Translations under genes and position numbers: made by a program | Shown: piece after piece, positions 17,551 to 26,136 of the stretch | Layout of the letters: each line of letters starts with the position of its first letter | Position numbering within the stretch: the first letter of the stretch is position 1 | NCBI RefSeq assembly: GCF_035918235.1 | Contig: NZ_CP109485.1 | Coordinates: forward strand, 1,798,001-1,862,000 | Length of the DNA: 64,000 nt | Source of the DNA: Streptomyces sp. NBC_01445 | Lineage (GTDB): Bacteria; Actinomycetota; Actinomycetes; Streptomycetales; Streptomycetaceae | Direction: 5' to 3' | Notes under the pieces: model-generated | Seen by the model: the letters and a program-made list of their open reading frames with translations, nothing else | Told to the model about the DNA's origin: nothing | Databases searched by the model: none

Positions 17551-18393
17551 TCATGACAGGTCGAAGATGCGGATGTCGTCGTGCTGGACGATCCGCGTGG
17601 GTACGTCGCCGTTCTCGATCGATTCCGAGGGACGGTAGAGCCCCCACTTGATGTAGCCGTGGTCGGCCGGATTCACCGGCTGGTAGGTACGCACGTTCTC
17701 GTACGAGACAACCGGCCTGTATCCGGACTGCCCCGGGAGCTGCGCGGAGACCTTGAAGTAGCCCGTCTCGTCGGTGGTCCAGCGCGCGTCCACGCGGAAG
17801 TTCATCCACTTGTTGATGTAGGGACGGAGATCCGGCACGACCGTCGTCTGCTTGTTCAGGTGCGGCGACCGGAAGGCGACCTCGTTGCGCTTCGTCATGA
17901 GGTAGAACGCCGGGACATTGCCGCCCGCGTACTTGCCCTGGAAGATGATGTCGCCCGACTCGCTGTCTCCCGGCTCGTACGGCTTCCAGTCCTTGAGCAG
18001 CACACTGAACTCGTAGCGCTGCACGTCGCCCACGTTGAACTGCCCTGCTTCAAGCAGGTCCGTCGCGCTCTCGCTGCGCGGCGCACCGTTGGACTCGTAC
18101 GCCGGATCGCCGAGCGTCACCTTGTGCTGGACCGCGTACGAGCCTGCGTGCCCGGGCTGCACGACGCCGGACGCGTCCGGTGCTGTCGCGTGTGTGGTGG
18201 TCAGGCCTTCGACCCCAGAGTTCAGGGTTCCGCTCTCGTAGTCCACCCGAAGCGCTTCCGCGGCGTCCTGTGCGACCCCCGGCGCGCCGCGCGAGGTCAT
18301 TTGCGCATCAGCGTCCTGGGCCTGCGACAGCAGGAAAGGAACGGCCAGCGCTCCCGCGCAGAGTGTCGTGGTAACCATGCGAAGCTTGATCAT
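17551..18393 (-). CDS. Secreted polysaccharide lyase (heparin-lyase-like fold)
   Basis: 280 residues from an ATG at 18393 (AAGGG upstream). A Sec signal peptide (MVTTTLCAGALAVPFLL...DADA) precedes a jelly-roll domain like the Pfam polysaccharide-lyase group that includes PL20 glucuronan lyase and heparin-lyase-like proteins: LRVDYESGTLNSGVEGL, YAVQHKVTLGDPAY, NVGDVQRYEFSVLLKDW, SGDIIFQGKYAGGNVPAFYL, INKWMNFRVDARW, DHGYIKWGLYR. It would cleave an acidic polysaccharide by beta-elimination outside the cell, feeding the ABC importer. It is probably co-transcribed with the propeller gene. Confidence 0.85.
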   Translation of the reverse strand: MIKLRMVTTTLCAGALAVPFLLSQAQDADAQMTSRGAPGVAQDAAEALRVDYESGTLNSGVEGLTTTHATAPDASGVVQPGHAGSYAVQHKVTLGDPAYESNGAPRSESATDLLEAGQFNVGDVQRYEFSVLLKDWKPYEPGDSESGDIIFQGKYAGGNVPAFYLMTKRNEVAFRSPHLNKQTTVVPDLRPYINKWMNFRVDARWTTDETGYFKVSAQLPGQSGYRPVVSYENVRTYQPVNPADHGYIKWGLYRPSESIENGDVPTRIVQHDDIRIFDLS

Positions 18394-19010
18394 TTCAACC
18401 CTTCGACATCTTGGGACTGCAGGTCGGGTGACGGTCGGCACGGGGCAAAGCAGGCGCCTGCGCCTGCTTCGGCCGGAGTGCCCGGACGGCACACGCTCGA
18501 TGCAGTCATATGATGCAGACGTAAGCCTCTACGGCTACCTGACATCACTTTGACTGAGATCGAAGGCGCCACCGCCCGCTGCATGGTGACATGGTTCCGA
18601 ACGATATCGAAAGACTGCTGCAAGAAGGCGTCAAATCTCTGATGGAGGTCCAGCACCGCCTCGCACCTACCGGAATGACGTGCTCTCGCTCATCAGAGCC
18701 AAGCCCAAGGCTCGCTCGTCGATGTTTCGTTCGATGAAATGGGGTGCCGGATGATGCACTCGACGAGCGAGCCGCGGACAGCCTCAGGCCGCCGCCTACT
18801 GCTGCAGGAACCACCCACGCCGCACAACGCACCCGCGCCCGGTCCCGCCCGACGCAGCCTTGGGTGTCCCGCGCCGCCCGCTACCGCCGAAGCGCCGCAA
18901 GCCGGGGCGCCGGGAGCGGTACAGACGACCGCCGGCACCTGCTCAGCATCCTCGGGAGGACGTCGCCGGAGCCCTGCCATGGTGAGGTCGCGTGTATTCA
19001 TGGAGCTGAC
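18394..19010. other. Gene-poor stretch upstream of the lyase
   Basis: About 620 bases between the divergent lyase gene and the broken DUF2264-like gene. It must hold the lyase promoter. I could not recognise a conserved coding frame; it may contain earlier parts of the decayed plus-strand gene. Confidence 0.35.
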
Positions 19011-19543
19011 CGAAACGGGCCCTGGGAGCTGCGGGCCCATCTGGTCGACGCACCCGCCGAACTGGCCCTGCGCGACAGTGGCCGGCAGGTGGCCGACGAG
19101 CGGGCGCCGCGTCCCGACAGCGGCCCGAGCCGCGCCACCGCCACCACGGCGACGGGCCACACCAGTACCTTCGTCTCCTCTACGGGCACGGCGAGGTGGC
19201 CGTGGAGGCGCGTGAGGGCTCCAGTGCGTTCGGGCCGCGCGCGGCAGGCCCGTACGCGACAGCCGCACGCACCGCGGACCGGGCGGTGCACGTAGCCCTG
19301 ATCGGCCTCACCGGGTACGACGCACCGCACCCGTCCGTACGCTGCGAGATCGACGGGACGCGCGTCACAGCGCGCTTCCCCGACGGCACTTGGGTCCTCG
19401 TGGCTCTCGGTGGCTGTCAGGCACCGGGCGCCGTGGAACTCGGCGGGACCCTCCTCGACGGCCCCATGCGCTACGCCCGCCTCTCCCCCGGCGAACCTCC
19501 CGTCGTGATCGCTTTCCGACCCACGGCCGAGGTGACCGGATGA
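19010..19543 (+). pseudogene. Frameshifted remnant, probably DUF2264-type protein C-terminus
   Basis: Two plus-strand frames join into one protein-like stretch. The first reads GPWELRAHLVDAPAELALRD and GRQVADERAPRPDSG. After a frame change near 19150-19170 come YLRLLYGHGEVAVEAREGSS, AFGPRAAGPYATAARTADRA, HVALIGLTGYDAPHPSVRCE and TRVTARFPDGTWVLVALGG. The layout resembles the beta-rich C-terminal part of Streptomyces DUF2264 or heparinase II/III-like proteins from polysaccharide loci; I cannot choose between them. The stop overlaps the start of the following sulfatase remnant by four bases (ATGA), so both were once one operon. Confidence 0.45.
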
Positions 19544-20060
19544 GTACACCGAGCCGCCCAAACGCGTCCATTTCCTCAGGGCCGACGAGCACCGCGCTGA
19601 CGTCGCGGGCGACCCCGTGGTCCGTACGCCCGTCCTCGGCGAACTGGCCCGCAACGGAGCCGTGTTCACACATGCCTGCGCCCCCGCCGATCTGCATATT
19701 GGCCCGGCAGAGTTCTCGCGGCCTGGCAGTTCCCGCGGACGACGGGCCGTGAGCGGTACGGAGGTCCTCCGGCCCGGCCCTATGACGTTCGCCCGCTGTT
19801 TCGCCCAGTACGGCTACCAGACGGTCGCCTGCGGCAAGTTGCACCACACCGGCATCGACCAGATGCCGGGCTGGCTGCGCCGCTGCGGCCGGGGGGTCGC
19901 CGTGGACCCGGACCTGGTGACCGGCCGCGTCCACCCGATGCCCGTACCGATGGAGCTCAAGTGGCCGCAGGACAAGCAGGTCAGGCGCGCGGGACCCAGC
20001 CGCGCCTCGCTGGAGACGGAGGACGAGTACGCCGTGCGGGGCGGGCTCGACCGATTGTGA
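19540..20060 (+). pseudogene. Broken and truncated sulfatase
   Basis: Pieces of an arylsulfatase-type N-terminus are spread over frames: MSTPSRPN, then ADEHRADVAGDPVVRTPVLG, ELARNGAVFTHACAP, in another frame APPPICILARQSS (the C-x-P-x-R formylglycine site, with Leu replacing Pro), then GPMTFARCFAQYGYQTVACG and KLHHTGIDQMPGWLRR. The last readable part ends EDEYAVRGGLDRL at 20060, where the protein breaks off at less than half its normal length of about 450-500 residues. It cannot be functional. Its position beside a polysaccharide lyase locus suggests that the original substrate was sulfated. Confidence 0.8.
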
Positions 20061-20223
20061 CCTGGCTGGATGATCTATCGACACCAGCAGCGCCGCCGCC
20101 CGGTCCACTGACCGCTCGTCACCATCCCGCGTTCGCTGCGCGCTGCACACGACACCGGCCGGCGTCTCTCCCGCGCAGAATCGATGGCGTGGGCAGACAC
20201 CGGCCGGTATTTGTGCAGGGCAG

Positions 20224-20412
20224 TCACATGGGGTCGACGCCCCCGCGGCCCGGCTCGCTCTCCTTCTTGCTCTGCTCCTCGATCCGGCGGGCCTTGTCCT
20301 TCAGCCGCTGACGCTCCGCCGGGTCAGAGGCACGCTCCGCGGCCTGCTCGATCTTCTGCACCTGGGCACGCATCTGCTGGGCACGGTCGCCGGATTCGCC
20401 TGCAACGCTCAT
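20224..20412 (-). CDS. DUF6381-type small coiled protein
   Basis: 62 residues from an ATG at 20412 with AGGAG five bases upstream. The sequence is a charged helix (GDRAQQMRAQVQKIEQAAER, ASDPAERQRLKDKARRIEEQ), matching a family of short Streptomyces proteins. No function is established. Confidence 0.75.
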   Translation of the reverse strand: MSVAGESGDRAQQMRAQVQKIEQAAERASDPAERQRLKDKARRIEEQSKKESEPGRGGVDPM

Positions 20413-20566
20413 GATCACTCCTGGGATCGGGGGGAGAGCGGATGCCACCAGCGAATCAGCGCCCCCATCACCGCGCACCTCGAACGGTCACCCACCGCTA
20501 TCCCTGCAGCGGAGGCCATGTGCGCAGGAGGTCACCCGGCCGACGGACAGCACACTTCTCAGCGCA

Positions 20567-20985
20567 GGGGGCGGCGTGGGTGGCGTCGCAGGCGCATGCC
20601 CAAGTCGCGGCGCACCCCGAGCATTACGTGATGGGTGCCGATGCCATCGGAGCGCGCGTGGTAGAGAACATCGACCCCCACGTCTGCTCCATTTACATGG
20701 GCGGCTGGGGAACGGACGCGATGGCCTGGGCCACGGAAGCGTAGGCGTAGGCGTAGGCGCTTCTCCCGGAGTCCGAGTTCCCGCGCGAGATGTCGTCGAA
20801 CCTGTTCCTGGCCGACGGCACGGTCGTCGGGCAGGCGCTGATCCAGTTCGGTGACACCGCTGACGGCTCTACCGCGAACCTGATGGTCTAGCTGCCCACC
20901 ACGTGCCCGGATGTCGTCCTGGAGCACCATCTCCCGTACTACGCCGTCGAGTTCAGGAACTGGATCACCGCCTCAGCGGCGGCCT
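20567..20985 (+). pseudogene. Unrecognised gene interrupted only by amber codons
   Basis: A single plus-strand frame stays protein-like for about 420 bases: AAWVASQAHAQVAAHPEHYV, MGADAIGARVVENIDPHVCS, IYMGGWGTDAMAWATEA, then three TAG codons inside a hexamer repeat (GCGTAG three times, about 20741-20758), then LLPESEFPREMSSNLFLADG and TVVGQALIQFGDTADGSTAN, a fourth TAG near 20889, then TCPDVVLEHHLPYYAVEFRN. No frameshift is needed, only stop codons. I do not recognise the family. A slippage-expanded repeat plus a C-to-T change would explain the stops; amber readthrough is very unlikely in Streptomyces. Confidence 0.5.
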
Positions 20986-21271
20986 GTGTCAGAGAATCAC
21001 GACCGGCCGTAGGGCCTCAGAGCTCACCAGGTCACACCCCTGTTGCTACCAGAGACCTCCCCCGGTCTGATCACGCGTCCGCCCGCCGGCCGACTCGGAA
21101 ATCGATCGCGGTTGAAGGGCTGCTGGAAAAGCATCGCCCGGCACGGGTTGCCCGGTTGAGCCGTGGCGGAACGAAGAAGGCGCGCAGTTGCCCGCCGAGG
21201 TGCCAACCTGCTCCCGGGTGTTCCCCGTGGTTCCCCGCACTGAACGCTTGCCGTCCCGTCGGTCGGCTTGA
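20986..21271. other. Gene-free stretch
   Basis: About 290 bases between the amber-interrupted pseudogene and the stop of the catalase-like gene. I see no gene or clear hairpin. Confidence 0.35.
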
Positions 21272-22399
21272 TCAGGCCGGGCCGAGTACCTCATCGGCGC
21301 TGCGGGGCTCCGTGCGCGGCTGCTTGTTGAGCTTGTGGCGCGCGATGGAGGATTGCCGGTAGACCTCCTTGCGGGCCCGCATGATGTTGCCCAGGGGCGC
21401 GTGCTCGGCGGTGACCCGCCAGGGCGTGAAGGACAGCGCGTCCATCTTTTCCAGGTTTTCCGGGCTGGAGATGTCCTGCTGCGGCAGTCGCAGTTTGGCC
21501 ACGGTGACGGGCGGCGAGAGCTGCTCGGGCCACTCCACGGTGGTGTCCTCCACTGGCATGCGCTCCAGATCGGTGCAGAGCTGGACCTGGATGTCGAAGG
21601 CGTAGGGCCGCTCCTGCAACTCGGCCACCAGGGCCGGTCGGAAGACCTCCGCCGCCGAGGTCGGGTCGATGTCGCGCCGGACGACCGCGGCGGCGAAGGA
21701 CGGATCGGGGGTGATGCGCACCTTGGCGATGTAGTCCCCGTGCCGGACCGCGCCCATCGTCCAGTAGCTCGACAGCAGCAGGTTTGCCGGAGGGGTCTTC
21801 GACAGACGCAGGAAGGCCAGGAACTCGTCCCACGCCCAGTTGTCCTGGTCCAGCGTTCCCTTTCCGGTCACGAACTCGGTGAAGAAACGATGCACGCCGG
21901 GTCGGCCCTGGGAGAAGTAGGCCGGCGCGTTCAGGAACAGTTCCTGGATGAACAGGTAGTGCTCGACCGTGTTGCAGAAGAAGATCGGTCCGTTGATGTT
22001 GGCGTAGTCGAAGGTGCCCGCGTCCGGTTCGTCTTCCAGCAGGGTCGGGCCGGGGATGTCGAAGATCTTCAGTGCCAGTCCGGTGGCGGCACCCAGTCGC
22101 GCGTCGGCTCCGGCGTGAGGCGAGCCGTTGGAGAAGCGGATGAGCGCATCGTGGGTTCCCGGAGTCGCGTAGATGCCTTGGGCGTACTCGGGGGGAAGCC
22201 CGCCCAGGATCTCCACTTCCCCGCGGACCAGCCCGTAGCCCTTGGCATGGGCGTCGCGGAGGGCCCGGCCGGTGCCACCAGCGGTGACCGACTCGGTGAT
22301 GTAGGCCTCGGTCTTTTCGATCACCGTCTGCACGTTGCGGTCGAAGTGCGGGTCGTCGTCTTCGACGTCCGGCGTGTAGGGGACGAACTGTGCTGCCAT
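21272..22399 (-). CDS. Catalase-like haem protein
   Basis: 375 residues from an ATG at 22399 (GGAGAGG eight bases upstream). The motif RDAHAKGYGLVRGEVEIL corresponds to the catalytic-His segment of catalases (HAKG.G). IRFSNGSPHAG, GLALKIFDIPG and INGPIFFCNTVEHYLFIQEL follow the catalase-fold order. The C-terminal haem-ligand Tyr motif of true catalases is not obvious, so this belongs to the shorter catalase-related group whose members can be peroxidases or allene-oxide-synthase-like enzymes. It is the last gene of a three-gene set with a DyP peroxidase and a small partner protein. Confidence 0.85.
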   Translation of the reverse strand: MAAQFVPYTPDVEDDDPHFDRNVQTVIEKTEAYITESVTAGGTGRALRDAHAKGYGLVRGEVEILGGLPPEYAQGIYATPGTHDALIRFSNGSPHAGADARLGAATGLALKIFDIPGPTLLEDEPDAGTFDYANINGPIFFCNTVEHYLFIQELFLNAPAYFSQGRPGVHRFFTEFVTGKGTLDQDNWAWDEFLAFLRLSKTPPANLLLSSYWTMGAVRHGDYIAKVRITPDPSFAAAVVRRDIDPTSAAEVFRPALVAELQERPYAFDIQVQLCTDLERMPVEDTTVEWPEQLSPPVTVAKLRLPQQDISSPENLEKMDALSFTPWRVTAEHAPLGNIMRARKEVYRQSSIARHKLNKQPRTEPRSADEVLGPA

Positions 22400-22454
22400 G
22401 ACGTCGACCTCTCCTCGGAGACCGTGATGGGACCTCAGGGGGCAGGAATTGCCC

Positions 22455-23825
22455 TCAGTCCTCCAGTTCGGCAAGCCAGCGCAAGGCGCGCAGACCCGGC
22501 ACGAAGCAGTACTCACCGCCCCGGGTGACCACGAAGCTGGGCAGGTTCTTCAGGCGGCGCCGGACCGGCTTCTCCGGGATGGTGACGCTTCCGGTTCCGC
22601 CGTGGTGCCCGGCTACCGGGTCCTTCTCGCCGGGATAGCCGATGAAGTTGCCGTCGTTGACCCACTCGGCCTTGATGAACTCGAACTGCCGTTCCAGATG
22701 GGCTCCTAGAAAGACCCCGACCAGGCCGCGGTCGGCGCCGTCGTCCTCCAGTACGCCCTCCGGCAGCGGCGGGCCGTAGGTGGTGCCGCGGCGGATGAGG
22801 CGGTGCATCCGTGCGTCGCCGATGATGGTGGAATCTCGGGGGTTGGTGCGCCGGATGTGCGCACCGGCAGGGCACCGGAGGCCGCGATCGTCGTTCTCCC
22901 GGTACAGGAAGTTGTTGACGCGGTGCGGATCGGCCGCCAGCTCCGGGTCGTCGTGCTCCGGTGTCAGCGTCAGCGGCGCCCCGCTGGGCCAGCGCCCCAC
23001 CATCTTCGCCGCCAGGAGCGCCTCCTCCTCGGCGCTGGAGGTGTTCGCGCGCAGGTACTGCCGCCAGGCCGCCACGTTGGTGTGGACCTTGCGCACGGCC
23101 GCGTAGGTCCCGTTGCGCCCCAGCACATCGGGGCTGGGCATGGGCGGCAGATTGCCCGTTTCGTCGGGGTAACCGAGGATGAACTCGCCGGCCTTGATGG
23201 GAACTTCCTGCGGGTTGGAGCCGGGCAGTCCGACGCCCTCGATGTTCGGATGGCTGATGCCGTCGCGGAAGCCGAAGGTGGTGCGCCCGGTCGGGAGCTG
23301 GTGGACCTCCTGCTGCCAGATCACCTGGACACCGGGCGTGTCCTCGTAGGCGACACGGGCCCGCTCCAGTTCCTTGTCCAGCTGGGCCGCATCGGAAGAC
23401 AGGGCGCTCAACGCGATGTGCACATCGCCCGTTCCGAACGGTGCCTCCCAGTGGGCCGCGGCACTCTCACCCACGTCACCGATCAGCTCCGCCCGCGCGG
23501 CCATCCCCTCACGAAACGCCCGCGGAAAGCTGTCCAGCGACTCCTGGGGCACCCCCAGGGCCCTCAGGCCCTGGTAGGTGAACGCCACAGCCACCCAGGC
23601 ATCCCGGCTCGGGTCCACGCTGGGCAGGCCACCCGCGGTCACCGGGAGCAGTCGCCGCAGCAGGGCACGCCCGGCGTGGCGGTCATCGACGCGCAGGAAG
23701 ATGAACTTCCCCTCGTACGGCACCGGCCGTGGACGCAGTGCCCCGCTTTGGACGTCGTCGATCTCGACGCGCACGCTGGCTGCGCTGCTACTTGCCGCCG
23801 TGTTCATGCTCGCTTGTGCCTCCAT
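22455..23825 (-). CDS. DyP-type haem peroxidase
   Basis: 456 residues. The distal-site motif GFRDGISHPNIEG (the GxxDG signature with catalytic Asp) and the proximal region CPAGAHIRRTNPRD (haem-ligand His) are intact. There is no Tat or Sec signal and no obvious encapsulin-targeting tail, so a cytosolic enzyme is likely. DyP enzymes oxidise dyes, phenols or unknown substrates with hydrogen peroxide. Starts at 23825 (AGAGG, five bases) and 23807 are both possible. The catalase-like gene follows 55 bases downstream. Confidence 0.93.
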   Translation of the reverse strand: MEAQASMNTAASSSAASVRVEIDDVQSGALRPRPVPYEGKFIFLRVDDRHAGRALLRRLLPVTAGGLPSVDPSRDAWVAVAFTYQGLRALGVPQESLDSFPRAFREGMAARAELIGDVGESAAAHWEAPFGTGDVHIALSALSSDAAQLDKELERARVAYEDTPGVQVIWQQEVHQLPTGRTTFGFRDGISHPNIEGVGLPGSNPQEVPIKAGEFILGYPDETGNLPPMPSPDVLGRNGTYAAVRKVHTNVAAWRQYLRANTSSAEEEALLAAKMVGRWPSGAPLTLTPEHDDPELAADPHRVNNFLYRENDDRGLRCPAGAHIRRTNPRDSTIIGDARMHRLIRRGTTYGPPLPEGVLEDDGADRGLVGVFLGAHLERQFEFIKAEWVNDGNFIGYPGEKDPVAGHHGGTGSVTIPEKPVRRRLKNLPSFVVTRGGEYCFVPGLRALRWLAELED

Positions 23826-23924
23826 ATCGGCCTCTGCCTGGGCAGCCCTGTGGCGGCCGACCCGCGCCCGCTGACGCGGTCCACAGATGTGGGGTCGGCT
23901 CCGAGGGCTGGTTGTGTTCGGGGT

Positions 23925-24515
23925 CTAGGCCGAGGCTTCCTCCAGCAGCTTCTGGAAGGCCGGCGTGCCCACCAGCGCCGCGTTGGCCGGGTTGTCCAGC
24001 ATCGCCCGGAATTCGGCGGTGTCCAGCACCGCCTGGAACGCGTCGTCCACGCGCTGGTCCTTGTAGATCTGCTGAACGGTCAGATCGGGATAGGCGCTGA
24101 CGAAGACACCCGCGGGCTCCTGCTGTGCGACGAACCAGTCCTTCGCCCCTGGGTCGGTGACGCCGGGGAACCCTTCGCAGTGCGAGAAGACCTTGTCGAA
24201 GCGGGCCCCGACCACCGTCTGGGCGAAGTCGTCGATGTACGTGTCCCAGGAGCCGTCGAAGACACTGGCGAACATGAACCGGCTGTCGTTGTCGAAGATC
24301 ACGTGCCGTGCGTCATGCAAGGTGCCGATCTGGCGTACCGCCGCATGGACGTTCTCGTCAGCCGCCGCGTCGGCCATCGCGGCGAGATCCTCACGCAACG
24401 CATCAGCATGGCCCCGCTTGATCTTGGTAAAGACGGTGAACTCGCTGCAGACCCCGTCCGACCTGCCCGGGCGCTCAGGGTGAGCTGATTGGGTTGCACC
24501 TGTCGTCGCAGTCAT
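23925..24515 (-). CDS. Conserved protein of the catalase-like/DyP cassette (ferredoxin-like fold)
   Basis: 196 residues from an ATG at 24515 with GGAG nine bases upstream. After a disordered N-terminus the sequence SEFTVFTKIKRGHADALRED, AVRQIGTLHDARHVIFDNDS, RFMFASVFDGSWDTYIDDFA suggests a dimeric alpha/beta-barrel fold as in EthD-, chlorite-dismutase- or DyP-like proteins. I do not recognise a named family. It is the first gene of the set, 99 bases before the DyP gene, and is probably co-transcribed. A role as a partner or as a third haem- or substrate-handling protein is inference. Confidence 0.7.
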   Translation of the reverse strand: MTATTGATQSAHPERPGRSDGVCSEFTVFTKIKRGHADALREDLAAMADAAADENVHAAVRQIGTLHDARHVIFDNDSRFMFASVFDGSWDTYIDDFAQTVVGARFDKVFSHCEGFPGVTDPGAKDWFVAQQEPAGVFVSAYPDLTVQQIYKDQRVDDAFQAVLDTAEFRAMLDNPANAALVGTPAFQKLLEEASA

Positions 24516-25254
24516 CGTGAGATTCTCCTGCCACGGATCGGTCCGAGGGTCGCCAAGCGTCCGAACATGAGGCGCCATCGCCCCCACCCCTTAAGCGTGA
24601 CTGAACCTGCGCCGCCGTGCATCTCCGGCCCGGGGTGATGTGGTCACCTGGGGGCGGCTTCTTGAGAGGCCCCGGCGCTGCGGGGTCCAGCCGGGTCCAG
24701 CCCGATCACTTCACGATTCCTCCCCGCAATGGCCGGCTACGGTCCGTGCCGGATGGACCGTAGGGACGTGCCTCGTCCGTCAGGGTGCCGAGAAAGAAAG
24801 CCGCCTCGGGTGACGACTTGCCGTCCAGTTCCGGGAAGGCAGCAATGCGGGTGGCCGGCAGGCCAAGGACAGGGTCCCAGCGTCCTGCGGACCTCCCGAG
24901 GACAGATCCGGAAAGGCGCAGGAAGATGGAACTGGGGCGTGCCGAGTACGTCGTTGTCACGTTCTCGGGCAGCGCTTCCGCGTGGCCGTGAAAGACAGCG
25001 GCGCAGCCGACCGCGCAACAACCCGCCGCTCCACCCGGGCGCCGCCCACGCTGCACCATGAGCGGGTTTGAGCGACGAGGCGCTCAGCATCTGAAACGGC
25101 GACTTCCGGAGAGGCCGCGCCCCAGGGCCCAGGGCCCGTCTGCAAAACCTGGGCACGTCCACGACAGTCCGAAGGCTGCCCGCGCAGGCCATCGGGGCAC
25201 CCACCAAGCGTTGCTCAACTGGATCGCCGTTCTGATCCCCTTCTGGAGGCAACC
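24516..25254. other. Long gene-free stretch
   Basis: About 740 bases between divergent transcription units. ORFs exist on both strands, but none has convincing codon use, homology or a ribosome binding site. It should contain the promoters for the haem-enzyme cassette (minus) and the exporter (plus). Confidence 0.4.
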
Positions 25255-25932
25255 ATGGGCGCAGTTCTCGGTGACGTGCTGGGTTTTGCGGCCGCCGTCG
25301 CGATCAGCCCGCTCCCGATCATCGCCATCATCCTCATACTCGCCACACCTCGGGGACGTCTCAACGGACCCCTCTTCACCGTCGGCTGGATCCTGGGACT
25401 CTCGGCACTGGGCGCGGTAATGCTGGCAATCGCTTCTCCCGCAGGGGCCTCCGCCCACAATCACCCGGCCACCTGGGTGGGAGCCCTCAAGCTCGCTCTG
25501 GGCGTACTCCTCGTCCTCTTCGGCGCCCGGCAATGGCACCGGCGCCCGAAGGATCCCTCACAGGCCCAGCTGCCGAAGTGGATGGGTGCGATCGACCGCC
25601 TCACGCCGGTCAAGGTCTTCGGACTCGGACTGGCCCTGGCCGCGCTCAACGCCAAGAACGCCCCGCTGACCATCGCCGCGGCCGCCTCCATCGGCTCAGC
25701 CGGGCTGCCGGTCGGGCAGCAGATCGCATCGCTGGCCATCTTCGTCCTGATCGCCACCCTCGGCCTGCTGGCCCCACTGGGAGTCTTCCTGCTCGGGGGA
25801 GAGCGAGCGAAGACCACACTCGGCAACTGGAAAGACTGGGCAGCTCAGCACAACGTCGCCGTGATGGCGGTCCTGTTCCTCGTCCTCGGGCTGAAACTGC
25901 TCGGAGACGGCATCGGCATCCTCACCCACTGA
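25255..25932 (+). CDS. GAP/LysE-like small-molecule exporter
   Basis: 225 residues from an ATG at 25255 with a strong CTGGAGG upstream. Six hydrophobic helices are visible. The first reads DVLGFAAAVAISPLPIIAII, followed by ILATPRGRLNG, FGLGLALAALNAKNAPLTIA and FVLIATLGLLAPLGVFLLGG, characteristic of the GAP (Sap) branch of the LysE superfamily, which exports amino acids, peptidolipids or related molecules. The gene is monocistronic, followed by an inverted repeat. Confidence 0.85.
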   Translation: MGAVLGDVLGFAAAVAISPLPIIAIILILATPRGRLNGPLFTVGWILGLSALGAVMLAIASPAGASAHNHPATWVGALKLALGVLLVLFGARQWHRRPKDPSQAQLPKWMGAIDRLTPVKVFGLGLALAALNAKNAPLTIAAAASIGSAGLPVGQQIASLAIFVLIATLGLLAPLGVFLLGGERAKTTLGNWKDWAAQHNVAVMAVLFLVLGLKLLGDGIGILTH

Positions 25933-25939
25933 CGGGTTT

Positions 25940-25987
25940 GCCCACGCGTTGTGCGCTGCGACGGTGGTCAGTCACGAACGCGTGGGC
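25940..25987. terminator. Inverted repeat after the exporter gene
   Basis: Perfect 11-base arms GCCCACGCGTT (25940-25950) and AACGCGTGGGC (25977-25987) around a 26-base loop, starting 8 bases after the exporter stop. The loop is long for a terminator, and no U-tract follows, as is common in Streptomyces. It may end both this gene and the convergent gadB transcript. Confidence 0.55.
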
Positions 25988-26136
25988 GCCGCTGTGCTCC
26001 TCGACTGACCGTGGCTGACGCTGACCGTTCGATCTGGCACGTATCCGGCACGCGCAGCAGATCTACCCGAGGCGGCGTTCACGGTGGAGACGCCCTCAGA
26101 GCCGGCAGGTGTGCGCAACCGGGGAGCAGAGGTGCG

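Noticed and set aside
20567..20985. Use of TAG as a sense codon (recoding)
   Set aside because: All four amber codons sit in one decayed gene, three within a slippage repeat; nothing else in the window uses TAG in-frame.
20567..20985. Isocitrate lyase fragment
   Set aside because: The GGW and VENIDPH strings suggested it briefly, but the catalytic KKCGH motif and flanking order do not fit.
24706..25252. Overlapping ORFs on both strands in the 24.6-25.2 kb gap
   Set aside because: No ribosome binding sites, no conserved motifs and conflicting frames; left as non-coding.
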